Notes: a model not told the origin generated them from the letters alone. A DNA stretch of 64,000 nucleotides from Mesorhizobium loti (GCA_014189435.1 CP050293.1:4531001-4595000), one strand, 5' to 3'; counted from the stretch's first letter, positions 8,766-18,512 are shown. A program made the numbers and translations.

Positions 8766-11700
8766 ATGGACTGCTCGGGCTGCGGTTTCGAGATTGAGGG
8801 CGGTTACGCCTTCTGTCCGAAGTGTGGCAGGCGCCAGCCCGTGCCATGCGCCAGCTGCGGCTACCCCTGCGCACCTGATTTCGAGTTCTGTCCGAAATGT
8901 GGGGCAAGCGTCGGTGCGTCCGCAAAAACCGTCGAACGGCCTGCTCCGACGCCAAGCGCGACCATCGTGCCGCCTTCTCGAACGCCGTCGCTGCCTCCGG
9001 ACATCGAAAGCGATGGGCTGCATCCCGTCTCTGACGCCGATCGCCGGACGGTAACGATCCTGTTCGCCGACCTTTGCGGCTTCACGACACTCAGCGAGCA
9101 GCTCGACCCCGAGGTGATGCAAGCGCTGCAGAACGAGCTGTTCAAGGAATTGACGGCGGCCGTGCGAAACTTTGGCGGTTTCGTCGACAAATTCATCGGC
9201 GATGCGCTGCTCGCTTTGTTCGGTGCGCCGGTGGCGCATGAAGACGATCCGGAACGTGCGCTTCGCGCCGCTCTCGACATGATCGCCCGGACGGCGCGGC
9301 TCGGTGAAAGCACCCGCCACTCCGGCTCGCCTCTGTTACTCCATATCGGCATAAACACCGGTCCGGTCGTCACTGGCGGATTGGGCATCGGCACCGCCAA
9401 ATCCTATTCGGTGACCGGCGACACCGTGAATACGGCGCAACGCCTGCAATCGCTGGCTGCACCGGGTGAGGTGCTGGTAGGCGAGCTCACTCACAGGCTG
9501 ACCCGGCATGCCTTCTCTTACGAGTCGCTGGGCGATGTCGTGCTTCGCGGCAAGGCCGGCAGCGTGCTCGTCCATCGACTGGATGCACCGCTTGCGGCCC
9601 CGCGTGCAGCGCGTGGGCTCGAGGCGCTCGGCCTCAGCGCGCCGATGGTAGGTCGTGGTGCGGAGCTTCATAGAATGCTGGCGAGCCTTGACCAGGCGTG
9701 CGGCGGCTCGGCCCAACTTGTCCGTCTCGTCGGAGAAGCCGGCATCGGGAAATCGCGGCTGGTGAAGGAGTTCGTCGCCCGCGTCGGCGACGAGGATCGT
9801 TTTCGCAACGTCGCCGTGCGGCAAGCCATGTGCTCACCGCTGGGCGAACGATCATTTGGCGCCTTGGGCGCAGTGGTGCGCAGCGCCGCCGGGATGATGC
9901 AAAACGACAATGGGGACGAAATGCGGGGGAAGCTCGCAGCCCTGCTTGCCGATCTCGGCCTAGAGGGCGAGGAGGCGAAACGGCTGATGCCTTTGCTCTA
10001 CCATGTGCTTGGCCTTGGCGACCCCGATGCCACCTTGCAGCATGTCGAGCCCGAGCAGCTGCGGCGGCAAATTCTTTACGCCGTCCGCACAATCATCGAA
10101 CGGCGGCTTGCATTGTCGCCGCTGTTGATTGTCGTGGAAGACCTGCACTGGGCCGACGCCGTGTCGCTCGAGGCACTGCGTTTCGTGATGGACAGGTTGG
10201 AACGCACGCGGTTGATGTTGCTGGTCACGCATCGTCCGGCGCCGGACAATGACCAGCTCGATTCAAGTCGGGTCAGTCACACGGCGCTCAGGCTTTCGCC
10301 GCTCAACAATGATGACGGACGCAGCCTGCTGGCGGCGCTTTTCGGCGAGAGCTGGGTAAACTCCGCAGGAGGGCTTCTCGGCCAGATCCTCGAGCGCGCG
10401 GGCGGCAACCCGCTTTTTTTAGAGGAGATCGTTCGCGGCCTTATCGATCGCGGTGTATTGATGCGCGAGGGCCAGCGATGGCGGACTGTGGCGGGCGAAG
10501 TCGCAACCGGCATTCCCGCCACGATCCAGGCAATGTTGCTTGCTCGGGTCGACCGGTTGCCCCAAGAGGTGCGCCGGTTGGCCCAGGAAGCCGCGGTAAT
10601 CGGCCCGCGCTTCGATGCCACACTTCTGAAAACCGTTACAGCCGACCCCGGCCGGCTAGAAGCCGGCTGCGAACTGCTTTGCGATGCGGAAATCATCGAG
10701 GAAGTTGCTGGATCGGGCTCGGTCTCGTCGCAAAGCTACCGCTTTACGCAAACATTGCTGCAGGACGTGATCTACCAGAATCTGCTCCTGCAACGCCGGA
10801 CCGACATCCACGGGCGGGTCGGTGCTGCCTTGGAGCAACTGTGCGGCGACAAGCCGGAACGGCTCGAGGATTTGGCCGCACTCGGTCATCATTTCGCACA
10901 GAGTGCCGAGCGAGAGAGGGGCGCGCATTACCTGCAGGCGGCGGGCGATCGCGCTCGCATGATATACGCCAACGACGACGCCCTTCGTTTCTACGAGAGA
11001 GCACTGGCTGCGTTGGGCGCGATCGGGCAAACACCGCTCAAACTGGCAATTGCAGAGCGCATTGCCGATTTGAGCGGCCCGGCAGGCCGCCGCGAGATCG
11101 CGCACCACCACTACGAGACGGTGTTGCAGGCATACCGCGAGTCAGCCGATCGTGTCGCTTCGGCACGCGTTTTGCGCAAGATCGGTCGGCTGCTCTGGGA
11201 CGTCGGCAAGCGGGACAACGCAGAATCCCGCTATGCTGAAGCGGCGGCGCTCCTCGATGGAGCGGATGCTCCGATCGAGCAGGCGCATCTCTGGCAAGAA
11301 CGTGGCCGACAGGCGTTCCGTAGCGGAGATCACTCCCTCGCGGCAAAATGGGCGGACGCGGCGCTGGATTGCGTACGCAGTCTGACAACGGAGCATGTCT
11401 CCGACGTAGGGCGGGATGCCACTCTTGTGACCGCCGAGGCACTTAATACCAAGGCTGTTGCGCTGGCTCGCCTCGGGCGAAACCGTGAAGCCGTGCGTCA
11501 GGTCGAGCGTAGCATTGAATTGGCCGAAGCCGCCGGTCTACTGGGCGCGGCCTGCCGCGGCTACACCAATCTCGGCGTGCTTTACACGACCATCGATCCG
11601 GCAAAGGCGATGGAGGTCTGTCGGCGCGGTCTTGAAGTGGCGCGCCATATTGGTGATTTGGGTTTCCAGGCCCGCCTCCTCGCCAATCTGGCGGTCGCTT

Positions 11701-12062
11701 GTTGTACTTTCACGGATCGCTGCCCAACGGAGGGCGTGCCTGCTGCCGAGAAGGCCATCGAGATCGACCGAGCGCTCGACCAGCGCGAGCACCTGCCGGT
11801 GCCGTTGATCGTGCTTGGGCAGATCCACCAGTGCAACGGCCGTCCGGAACTGGCGGTTAGCCTGTTCCACGAAGCACTGGACGTAGCCCGCGAAACGGGC
11901 GAGCCCCAGCATCTGTTTCCGTGCTATGATGGTCTTGCAACGCTTAATCTCGACCTCGACAATCTGGCCGAGGCCGAACGCTACTTTTCCCTGGCGCAGG
12001 GTATATGCGCCCAGCACGGGCTCGACCCGGAAGCGCTTGTGGTGCTGCCTTTTCTCGACTAG
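8766..12062 (+). CDS. Zinc-ribbon class III cyclase fused to AAA/NTPase and TPR domains (soluble-AC-like)
   Basis: This protein of about 1098 aa begins with two double-cysteine zinc ribbons (CxxC pairs at residues 3/6, 17/20, 28/31 and 42/45). A class III cyclase follows at about 93-270 (metal aspartates in LFADLCGFTT and FIGDALLALFG; TGDTVNTAQRL). Next is a large STAND-like ATPase with Walker A GEAGIGKS (about 324) and Walker B LLIVVEDLHWAD (about 452). The C-terminal half is TPR-like helical repeats. This order resembles the soluble adenylyl cyclase group. At the usual purine-selecting aspartate it has serine (SYSVTGD), as soluble-AC-like proteins often do. The next gene starts 19 bases downstream, so the two may be co-transcribed. 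Confidence 0.92.
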   Translation: MDCSGCGFEIEGGYAFCPKCGRRQPVPCASCGYPCAPDFEFCPKCGASVGASAKTVERPAPTPSATIVPPSRTPSLPPDIESDGLHPVSDADRRTVTILFADLCGFTTLSEQLDPEVMQALQNELFKELTAAVRNFGGFVDKFIGDALLALFGAPVAHEDDPERALRAALDMIARTARLGESTRHSGSPLLLHIGINTGPVVTGGLGIGTAKSYSVTGDTVNTAQRLQSLAAPGEVLVGELTHRLTRHAFSYESLGDVVLRGKAGSVLVHRLDAPLAAPRAARGLEALGLSAPMVGRGAELHRMLASLDQACGGSAQLVRLVGEAGIGKSRLVKEFVARVGDEDRFRNVAVRQAMCSPLGERSFGALGAVVRSAAGMMQNDNGDEMRGKLAALLADLGLEGEEAKRLMPLLYHVLGLGDPDATLQHVEPEQLRRQILYAVRTIIERRLALSPLLIVVEDLHWADAVSLEALRFVMDRLERTRLMLLVTHRPAPDNDQLDSSRVSHTALRLSPLNNDDGRSLLAALFGESWVNSAGGLLGQILERAGGNPLFLEEIVRGLIDRGVLMREGQRWRTVAGEVATGIPATIQAMLLARVDRLPQEVRRLAQEAAVIGPRFDATLLKTVTADPGRLEAGCELLCDAEIIEEVAGSGSVSSQSYRFTQTLLQDVIYQNLLLQRRTDIHGRVGAALEQLCGDKPERLEDLAALGHHFAQSAERERGAHYLQAAGDRARMIYANDDALRFYERALAALGAIGQTPLKLAIAERIADLSGPAGRREIAHHHYETVLQAYRESADRVASARVLRKIGRLLWDVGKRDNAESRYAEAAALLDGADAPIEQAHLWQERGRQAFRSGDHSLAAKWADAALDCVRSLTTEHVSDVGRDATLVTAEALNTKAVALARLGRNREAVRQVERSIELAEAAGLLGAACRGYTNLGVLYTTIDPAKAMEVCRRGLEVARHIGDLGFQARLLANLAVACCTFTDRCPTEGVPAAEKAIEIDRALDQREHLPVPLIVLGQIHQCNGRPELAVSLFHEALDVARETGEPQHLFPCYDGLATLNLDLDNLAEAERYFSLAQGICAQHGLDPEALVVLPFLD

Positions 12063-12081
12063 CCGGGGTTGGGGGTTGGAA

Positions 12082-12762
12082 ATGTCCTCGCGTATTGACT
12101 TGGTACCGCTTCAACCAGGCGACCGTGCGCCGAACCTGATACTCGACGCCATTACCCAGGAAGGCAAGATCGCGCTTGACGACTTTCGCGGACAAAAACC
12201 GGTGCTGGTCGGCCTGTTTCGAGGTCTGCATTGTGCGTTTTGCCGACGCCATATCGCAGCCCAGGCGCGGCTTGATCCGGAGCTGCGCGAAAGGGGCGTG
12301 GAGAGCCTGACGGTGGTCAACACACCGATCGAACGGGCGCGTCTCTACTTCCGCTACCACCCGATGCCGAACCTGCTTGCGGCCTCCGACCCTGAACGCG
12401 CTTCACATCGTGCTTTTGGGCTGCCGAATCTCGAATTCACCGAGAACGAGACGAACTGGCCGTACAAGGTCGCGATGGCAGTGGCACAGGATATGCGGGT
12501 CGAGATACCAGGCGAGTTGCCCGGTCCGATGGATCCCATGACGGCCGGCGAAATCCTCAACAAGAAGGACAATTACGAAGTGACCGAAGCCGACGAGCAG
12601 ATGATGGCAACGGGACACGGACAGCTGATAGGTCAGTTCCTGCTGGACCGTCAGGGAATCGTTCGCTGGAGCTTCACGGAGGTTCCAGAGGGTGGGCGAT
12701 ACATGTTTGGCGCGCCAAACCCGCAGGAGCTGATGTCAGCCGTTTCCCAAGTCGCCCAATAG
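12082..12762 (+). CDS. AhpC/TSA-family thioredoxin-fold redoxin
   Basis: This 226-aa protein has the redoxin opening (PGDRAPNLIL, then PVLVGLFRGLHCAFCRRH). The active site is C-x2-C (CAFC) rather than the single peroxidatic PxxxTxxC of classic peroxiredoxins, so it belongs to the peroxiredoxin-like AhpC/TSA group. A later strand reads GQFLLDRQGIVRWSF, the usual fold closure. ATG 12082 follows a G-rich stretch and begins MSSRIDLVPLQPGDRAP, a normal family N-terminus. It lies 19 bases after the large cyclase gene. Its 3' end overlaps the tail of the opposite-strand cyclase pseudogene by 27 bases. Confidence 0.8.
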   Translation: MSSRIDLVPLQPGDRAPNLILDAITQEGKIALDDFRGQKPVLVGLFRGLHCAFCRRHIAAQARLDPELRERGVESLTVVNTPIERARLYFRYHPMPNLLAASDPERASHRAFGLPNLEFTENETNWPYKVAMAVAQDMRVEIPGELPGPMDPMTAGEILNKKDNYEVTEADEQMMATGHGQLIGQFLLDRQGIVRWSFTEVPEGGRYMFGAPNPQELMSAVSQVAQ

Positions 12763-14238
12763 ACTTGTGACGAGGTAAACAGGCGGGCTACTGGGGCCGA
12801 GGCAATGGTTGCGGCACGCAGTCGCGTCTATCCGCGCATAATGCGATAGAACAGTTGCATGGCCCTCTACACCTCGAAGAGGCGCATCAAACGCGACGAC
12901 GCCCCGGTCCGCAAGCAGGTCGCTCACGCCGGGCGCGCAATAGAGCGCCTCTGAGATGCAGACCTGTCCGGCTTCAGCCAGGGACTGCACGCGTGCGGCG
13001 ACATTTACGGTCTGGCCGAAGTAGTCGAGGTTGTCGTTGAGCGTGACGGCAATCGATGGACCGCAGTGAGCACCCATCTTCAGAACAATCCCTGGCCTGA
13101 CATTGTCGCCGTTGAAGCGATCGATCTCTTCAAAAATATGCAGGGCGGCCGAGATTGCATCCGATGGCCGCGAGAATACTGCCATCACCGCATCTCCGAT
13201 CGTCTTCACGACAGCGCCGGAATGCTGGTGGACCGCCGCATTGAGAAGAGCGAAATGCTCGCGAACCAGGGCATAGGCGTTGAGATCGCCAAGGCGCTCA
13301 TACATGGCGGTGGAGCCCTTGAGATCCGTGAACAGGAAGGTGATCTGCCGGATGCCGAGCCCCTCCTTCTCGTCGACACGCTCGGAACGGAAGAGGTGGC
13401 GGAAGGTTTGCCGCGCAAGCAGCGCCCCGCCGGAAACGTATGGGTCGAAATCGGGCGTCGGTTTGGTCGTCAACGCGACAAGCTCGGGCGGCCAGTTGAT
13501 GAGAAGCAACGCGCCACGACCAGGTCCGGTATTCGCAACCTCAATGACAACCGGACCGGGTGGCACGACTAGCAACGCCGGCAAGAAGCGCTTGCCGTCA
13601 TAGTTGATCTTAAGAAGCGTCGGCTCCAACACCGGATCCCCTGATATGGGTACAGCGAATGCCGCCTGTGTCTGCACGTTGACGCCCGACAGGGCGCCGG
13701 GACCGAGATCAGCGCGCAGCATTGTTGTGGTGCACGGCGGCAGGAACGTCATGCCCCGCACGAAGCCTCGCAGAACATCCAGAAAGCGTATGTCCTGCCC
13801 GGGCAGCCGCCCGTCATTGCCGAAGCGCAGCTTCCAGTGAAAATCCTCGACAGAGAGCGTTTGGGGCTCGTGGAACGGAAGGCGTCGCAGATGGGGCGAC
13901 ACGGAGAAGGAGACCTCGATGAAGTCGTCGAGGTCGGTATCGCCCGATACGTCGCACAGGCCACAGACGTAATGCGTCCGCAGCGTGCGCAGGGCGCCGA
14001 AACTGTCGAGCACCATCCCGGACTGGGGACAGAGCACGTCCCAGCTCATATCGAACAGGCCTCAACGGGCCGCATAAAGGAAGAGGTCGATCGCTTCAGG
14101 CTCGGCGATTGCGCGGTCGCGGGCAAAGGCCAGCGGATTGACTCGATAGAGCGCCTGGTCGTCGCCGCTCCTGACAAGCGTTTCGAATTTTGAGATGACG
14201 CGCGGGCTCCATGCTCGCGCTTGCTCGATCTCGGTCAT
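12736..14238 (-). pseudogene. DUF5939-type adenylate cyclase interrupted by an in-frame TGA
   Basis: This is a paralogue of the cyclase at 2231-3646, read in one frame throughout but with a TGA codon at 14062-14064. The upstream piece (from MTEIEQARAW, ATG 14238, with GAAGG just before it) ends LFLYAAR. The frame resumes GLFDMSWDVLCP, which aligns with AARVGIFDISWNVLCP in the intact copy, so only the stop separates them. Translation could restart at ATG 14049 (MSWDV), keeping the full cyclase domain with FTDLKGST, KTIGDAVMA and GQTVNVAAR. One knuckle cysteine is also lost (CPQS for CPGC). The gene is either newly inactivated, truncated but catalytic, or affected by a base-call error. Confidence 0.8.
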
Positions 14239-14574
14239 CTTGCCTTCGAGAAGACGATCGTTGACCACCATCACGCCGAAATCCCCAATTTGCCCGCGGC
14301 AGCCTACTAAAAAATCCTGCCCGATGCGAATGGATGGAAATCCTTCGCGTGTCTCAGGACTTGGGGCGGCACGCGCCACACCGATGCAGACGCTGTGAAT
14401 GTCGGTGCCGGGTGGTCATTAGCCGACTTTTGCACGCACCGAGCTGCAGGGTTTCATGTGGAGGCGTTGGGAGTGGTCAGGGATAAGATGTTCATTCGTT
14501 CACCCCGAGATGATCTGTTGCTCGCGCCCTTGCGACCAGGCTCCCATTCCAAAGCGGACTGACAAGTACGCCGT
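14239..14574. other. Intergenic region, nothing recognised
   Basis: These 336 bases separate the cyclase pseudogene from the 3' end of the glycan enzyme gene. I see no convincing frame, hairpin terminator or repeat. Confidence 0.5.
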
Positions 14575-17472
14575 TCATTCGAGTACGGCCCCGACAGTGG
14601 CAACAAAATCATCTAGCGAGCGGTCCCCGCGAATCTCGATGCGCGGAAGGTCGATGGGATCGCAGTCAAGGCCCGCCGGCCCGTGTTTGCGGCCGAAGCC
14701 CACTCGATAGCCGCACTCCCTGGCCAGCCGGCCAAGCCGTCGGTCGGTGACAGAGAAGGGTGCCGCGAACGCCGTGGTTGGCCGACCGGTCCAGCGTTCG
14801 ATGAACAGACGGGAGCGCAGGAGCTCGGCGGCCAGGTCAGAGCTCGACAAACCATCGATCGCGCGATGCGTAGCCATATGGCTTCCGAAGAACGCACCTT
14901 CGCCGGCGAGGCGTCGCACCGTTCCGGCGCCCATAAGCTGCGCCGGCGGACCACTGTAGGCGTCCCATTGTGCAGTTTCACCCACCAGATCCGTCACCAG
15001 GAACACTTCCGCCGTCAGGTCGTTGGCGCGCAAGATCGGCCAGGCATGGTCGGCAAAGTTCTGGAAACCGTCATCGAAGGTGATGAGCACCGGGCGGCCA
15101 GCGAAAGGCTGCCGGTTGGCGATGAATCCTTCCAGCTGCTCGGACCCGATGGCGTGAAAGCCATTGGCGCGCAGCCATGCCATCTGGCTGGCGAAGGCGG
15201 CGGGTGTGAGCCGAAAACGGGCGAGCGCGGCGGGACCTTCATCGGAGACGCCGTGATACATGAGGACGGGGATGCGCTGGCGCCGCTCGCTGCGCGCGAC
15301 GTCGCGGCGCAAGGCCCGCGCCCCGCCCCAGACGATGTTTCGCGCGACCCCGATTCCGATGGGCGCGCGGATCGGCACATGATCTATCATCGGTTCCGTC
15401 ACCACATCGTCCGGTGACAGGCGGCGGAAGCGGTCTATGCGATAGAGTTCGGTCTGGATCGATTGCTCGAGGACGAGACCTTCGGTAGCCGCCAGCGTCT
15501 CTGCGATCGTTTGTGCACCGAATGTGTTCCAGTCGAAGCCCGTCCTGTCGACATTGTCACGCAGCACGAATGCGTGTGCGCTGATGAAACTGCCGCCAGG
15601 CGCCAACGCCTCGGCGAATTTTTTGGCAATGCGCCGCAACTCGGCGAGATCATCCAGGTAGTAGAGCACTTCCGAACAGAAGATCAGATCCATGTCACCC
15701 GGCAGCGTGTCGGCGGAGAAATCCAGTACGCCGAATTCAATATTCGGCTGATCGCTGCATCGCGCGCGGGCCCGCTCGACGGCTATGGCGGAGATGTCGG
15801 TTGCGGTCAGATGGCCCACTCGCGGCGCCAGCTGCCGCGTGAAGTGGCCCTCCGCGCAGGCCAGCTCGAGCGCCCGTCCGATGGGGCCGGCAGGCAGGAT
15901 TTCGAGCTGCCGCTCGTATTTTTCCTGCTCATAGGACGAACCGTAGTTCCAGGGATCCTCGGTCGCGAAATAGCCATTCCAGAACGACGTGCGATCCTTG
16001 TCGTGCCTGGGCCGTGCGCGGCGCGGCGCCGCAGGAGGCTCCGCTGGTTCGGCGCTCGAGCGAACCAGCTCCCGCGCTTGCGCGGCCAGTCGCGCGAGTT
16101 TGCCGAAGTGGCTGTCCGGATCGGGCACGCGTTCGGCTGAGGTCAACAGTGCCTCGGCTGCACGCGTGTTTGACGTGTCGGCACCGGCGTCCTTTTGCGG
16201 TGCGATCAGTTCAATCCAATGATCCCTTGTCACGGTCCCGAGTACGCCGAACTGCACGACAGCCTCGATCTGGCCATCCATCATCAGGTAGGCATAGATT
16301 TGATCGACACCTTGCGGCAGTTCGGTCGAGGTCGGATTTCGAGCGTCGACGCGAATTCCAAGTGTACTCGCCAGCCTGCGCGGCGCGGCAAGATCGTCGA
16401 CGTCGAGAAGCATTTGCTCAAGATGATACTGGACGCGGCGAGCCGCTGCGGGATTGTCCCAGACATTGCCCAGTTCGGTAATCAACCCGGTGATGGCGCC
16501 GCCGAACCTGTCCCACCTGGCGGCCAATTGCGCCGGCACCGACAGGCTTCCTACCGCAAGGCCATCGACGGCCACCTTGGCGATCTCACGTGCCCATTTG
16601 CCTCCTGCCGGAAGCGCACGCAGGGACCGCGGGTCGATCGAGCGCGAGCCGCTGCCGCAATCCGACGCGGCGTTCGACAACGCGAACCACGCGAGTGCCT
16701 CGGAGGCGGTGCCGCCGTTCGCCTCGATCGCTCCATTGGCATGAGCCGATGCCGGGTGTTTGACCCTGGGATCAGGAGAAAAGCCTCGGGCGATGACGAT
16801 TTCCGCATCTGCCAGCATCTGTGTCGAATTGCGGGAGCGCGCGTTGGGGCTGGTACGATAGAAAGCGAGCGGCTCGTCGACCATCACCCAATTTTTGCCC
16901 AGACGCGCGAGGCGCTGCCATAGATCCCAGTCCTCGCAGGTGCGCAGCGACACATCGAAACCGCCCAACCCGACAATTGTCTCCCGGTCGACCAGCAGCG
17001 CGTGAGTGGCGACGGCACACTGGCGGGCGAATGTTTCGAAGGACTGGGTCGCGATCTCCGTCGAGATGCTCGGCGGGGAGAGTTCGCCATCAGGCATCGC
17101 GCGCCGGGAACCGCAATAGGCGGCCACCGCATCTGGAGCGGTTTTCAGCGCGGCCAGCATTTTCGCAAGGAAGCCGGCATCCACCCAATCGTCCGCATCC
17201 AGAAACATGAGCCATTGCCCGCGCGCAGTCGAAATCCCGCTGTTGCGCGCGCCGGCGGCGCTGTGCGCGCAGGAGCTCAACATTCGAAAGCGGGCATCGC
17301 GCTCCACATAACCGGCGATGATCGCGGGGGTGCGGTCCGTGGAGGCGTCGTCGACGACAATCGCCTCCCAATCCACTATTTCCTGATCGAGCAGGCAATC
17401 GAGTGCGCGCGCCAGCGTTGCCTCCGCGTTGTGCGCAGGAACCACGATTGAAACCAAGGGATTATACGCCAC
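14575..17472 (-). CDS. Trifunctional glycan enzyme: GT2 glycosyltransferase, NodS-like methyltransferase, NodB-like deacetylase
   Basis: One 965-aa polypeptide with three catalytic regions. Residues 1 to about 240 are a GT-A glycosyltransferase family 2 domain (VSIVVPAHNAEATL, VVDDASTDRT, FLDADDW). About 495-690 is a SAM methyltransferase of the NodS type (the DPWNYGSSYEQEKY entry motif, then LELACAEGHFTRQL). About 730-965 is a CE4 polysaccharide deacetylase (VLMYHGVSD, the TFDDG motif near 797, and the zinc pair in SHMATH near 865). A helical, proline-rich region links the first two. All key motifs look intact. The trio mirrors the activities of NodC, NodS and NodB but in one chain, so modification of a surface or secreted glycan is likely. 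The substrate is unknown. Confidence 0.88.
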   Translation of the reverse strand: MAYNPLVSIVVPAHNAEATLARALDCLLDQEIVDWEAIVVDDASTDRTPAIIAGYVERDARFRMLSSCAHSAAGARNSGISTARGQWLMFLDADDWVDAGFLAKMLAALKTAPDAVAAYCGSRRAMPDGELSPPSISTEIATQSFETFARQCAVATHALLVDRETIVGLGGFDVSLRTCEDWDLWQRLARLGKNWVMVDEPLAFYRTSPNARSRNSTQMLADAEIVIARGFSPDPRVKHPASAHANGAIEANGGTASEALAWFALSNAASDCGSGSRSIDPRSLRALPAGGKWAREIAKVAVDGLAVGSLSVPAQLAARWDRFGGAITGLITELGNVWDNPAAARRVQYHLEQMLLDVDDLAAPRRLASTLGIRVDARNPTSTELPQGVDQIYAYLMMDGQIEAVVQFGVLGTVTRDHWIELIAPQKDAGADTSNTRAAEALLTSAERVPDPDSHFGKLARLAAQARELVRSSAEPAEPPAAPRRARPRHDKDRTSFWNGYFATEDPWNYGSSYEQEKYERQLEILPAGPIGRALELACAEGHFTRQLAPRVGHLTATDISAIAVERARARCSDQPNIEFGVLDFSADTLPGDMDLIFCSEVLYYLDDLAELRRIAKKFAEALAPGGSFISAHAFVLRDNVDRTGFDWNTFGAQTIAETLAATEGLVLEQSIQTELYRIDRFRRLSPDDVVTEPMIDHVPIRAPIGIGVARNIVWGGARALRRDVARSERRQRIPVLMYHGVSDEGPAALARFRLTPAAFASQMAWLRANGFHAIGSEQLEGFIANRQPFAGRPVLITFDDGFQNFADHAWPILRANDLTAEVFLVTDLVGETAQWDAYSGPPAQLMGAGTVRRLAGEGAFFGSHMATHRAIDGLSSSDLAAELLRSRLFIERWTGRPTTAFAAPFSVTDRRLGRLARECGYRVGFGRKHGPAGLDCDPIDLPRIEIRGDRSLDDFVATVGAVLE

Positions 17473-17478
17473 GCCGTC

Positions 17479-17845
17479 TTACCCGCGCCTGGTTCGAAGA
17501 TAGAGCAAGGGTGCCGAGACATAGCCGGCGATTTCCTGCCAAAGGAAACGGTCCTCGAGGACGCTGCGTCCAAACAGTCTCCTGCGGACTCGTCCGAGCC
17601 GTCGCGACGCCGCCATTTGGCTGCAGTGCGAGCTTGCTCCTGTCGTGCTACCGATGTTGGAAGCCTGGCGCAGCATTCGCATCCGTGCCGCCGAGCTTGG
17701 GTGCCAGCTGTCGCAGATACACGTCATACCGCATACTCATGTCGATCCCCGAAATCGGCGCCATGACCACAAGCTGCGGTCCCTGGCACCTAGCTATGGC
17801 AAACTGACGTCCTTTGCAATCGGGGGCGCAATAAAGCAAGCCCAC
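17479..17845 (-). pseudogene. Possible remnant of a gene upstream of the glycan enzyme
   Basis: Two short minus-strand frames look more protein-like than background: one with VVMAPISGIDMSMRYDVYL (about 17700-17760) and one ending RSVLEDRFLWQEIAGYVSA near 17500. They are in different frames, so a frameshift would be needed to join them. The last stop is only six bases before the glycan enzyme's ATG, the spacing expected of an operon partner. I cannot name the family. Confidence 0.3.
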
Positions 17846-18368
17846 GGAAGCTTTGGCGTGAATGACTGCAGCTATTGGGACTATTGCTCCCCTCCTATCG
17901 ACCGAAACGCCTCGACTCCGAGGTGCATTCTAGAACGGCCATTCTTCGTGCAAAAGAAGACCCTCCTTCTACTGTTGAGTCCGCGTCGGAAGCTGATGGT
18001 CTCAGTATACAGCCGGGAGCAAGATAGTATGCTTGGCGTCGGATTGGTTATTTTAGACATTTCTAATAAAAGCTGAATTACTTAATTTCTCTCCATTGGC
18101 TGTATCCTGACATTGTATTACTCATTTCGATCGTAGATTGCGGCCAATGGTCGACTAGATTAGCTGGCTATGGCTGCTATCATAAAGAGGTGCGAGAGCG
18201 ACACCGATCGGGCCTCGTGCTTTTGCTGCTAGTCCACGAGATGTAAAAGGGACGAACGAAATCGGCATAGGCCAAAAGTCCGGCTTGCGGGCCGGGTATT
18301 TTGCTGACATGTTTGCTCGTTTATGGGTTTCTGCACTGTGGCAGGTGTTCAAATAGAGGGGCATAAGG
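17846..18368. other. AT-rich intergenic region before the OmpA-GTPase-cyclase operon
   Basis: No gene is visible. The part from about 18030 to 18165 is clearly richer in A and T than its surroundings and is the likely place for the promoter of the plus-strand operon. I cannot fix -35 and -10 boxes with confidence. Confidence 0.5.
18356..18361 (+). promoter_or_regulatory. Ribosome binding site for the operon's first reading frame
   Basis: GAGGGG lies seven bases before ATG 18369. This supports translation starting there, whereas the ATG at 18551 has no such site. Confidence 0.6.
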
Positions 18369-18512
18369 ATGGCTAAGGAATCTTCGAGTACTTCGAGTAC
18401 CGCTTCTTCCGCAAATAAGGCGGACGCAAATCTGATGGGTAACGCAGAAGGAAACGGGCTGAACTTCATGGCCGCCCAGGCTCGCGAGAACGGGGGGCCG
18501 GCGACGCCGTAG
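18369..18512 (+). CDS. Short Ser/Thr-rich N-terminal frame (47 aa), probably the start of the coiled-coil gene
   Basis: The frame begins MAKESSSTSSTASSANK and ends ENGGPATP at a TAG. It has a good ribosome site. At its end lies a run of six G (18492-18497). If that run had seven G, reading would pass into the frame of the downstream coiled-coil protein as ENGGAGDAVGVDKIRDLL. The joined product would be 224 aa. The fragment is hydrophilic and disordered-looking, as expected of an N-terminal tail. Alternatives are a separate small protein, or -1 slippage on the G run during translation or transcription. Confidence 0.5.
   Translation: MAKESSSTSSTASSANKADANLMGNAEGNGLNFMAAQARENGGPATP

Noticed and set aside
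8766..12062. The large cyclase-ATPase as a LuxR- or MalT-type STAND regulator
   Set aside because: It has a full class III cyclase domain and no helix-turn-helix at the C-terminus; the STAND-like ATPase is part of the soluble-AC-like architecture.
17645..18076. A plus-strand frame starting MLPMLEAWRSIRIRAAEL
   Set aside because: No ribosome site or domain; the sequence turns irregular after about 60 codons, and the opposite strand has more protein-like fragments.
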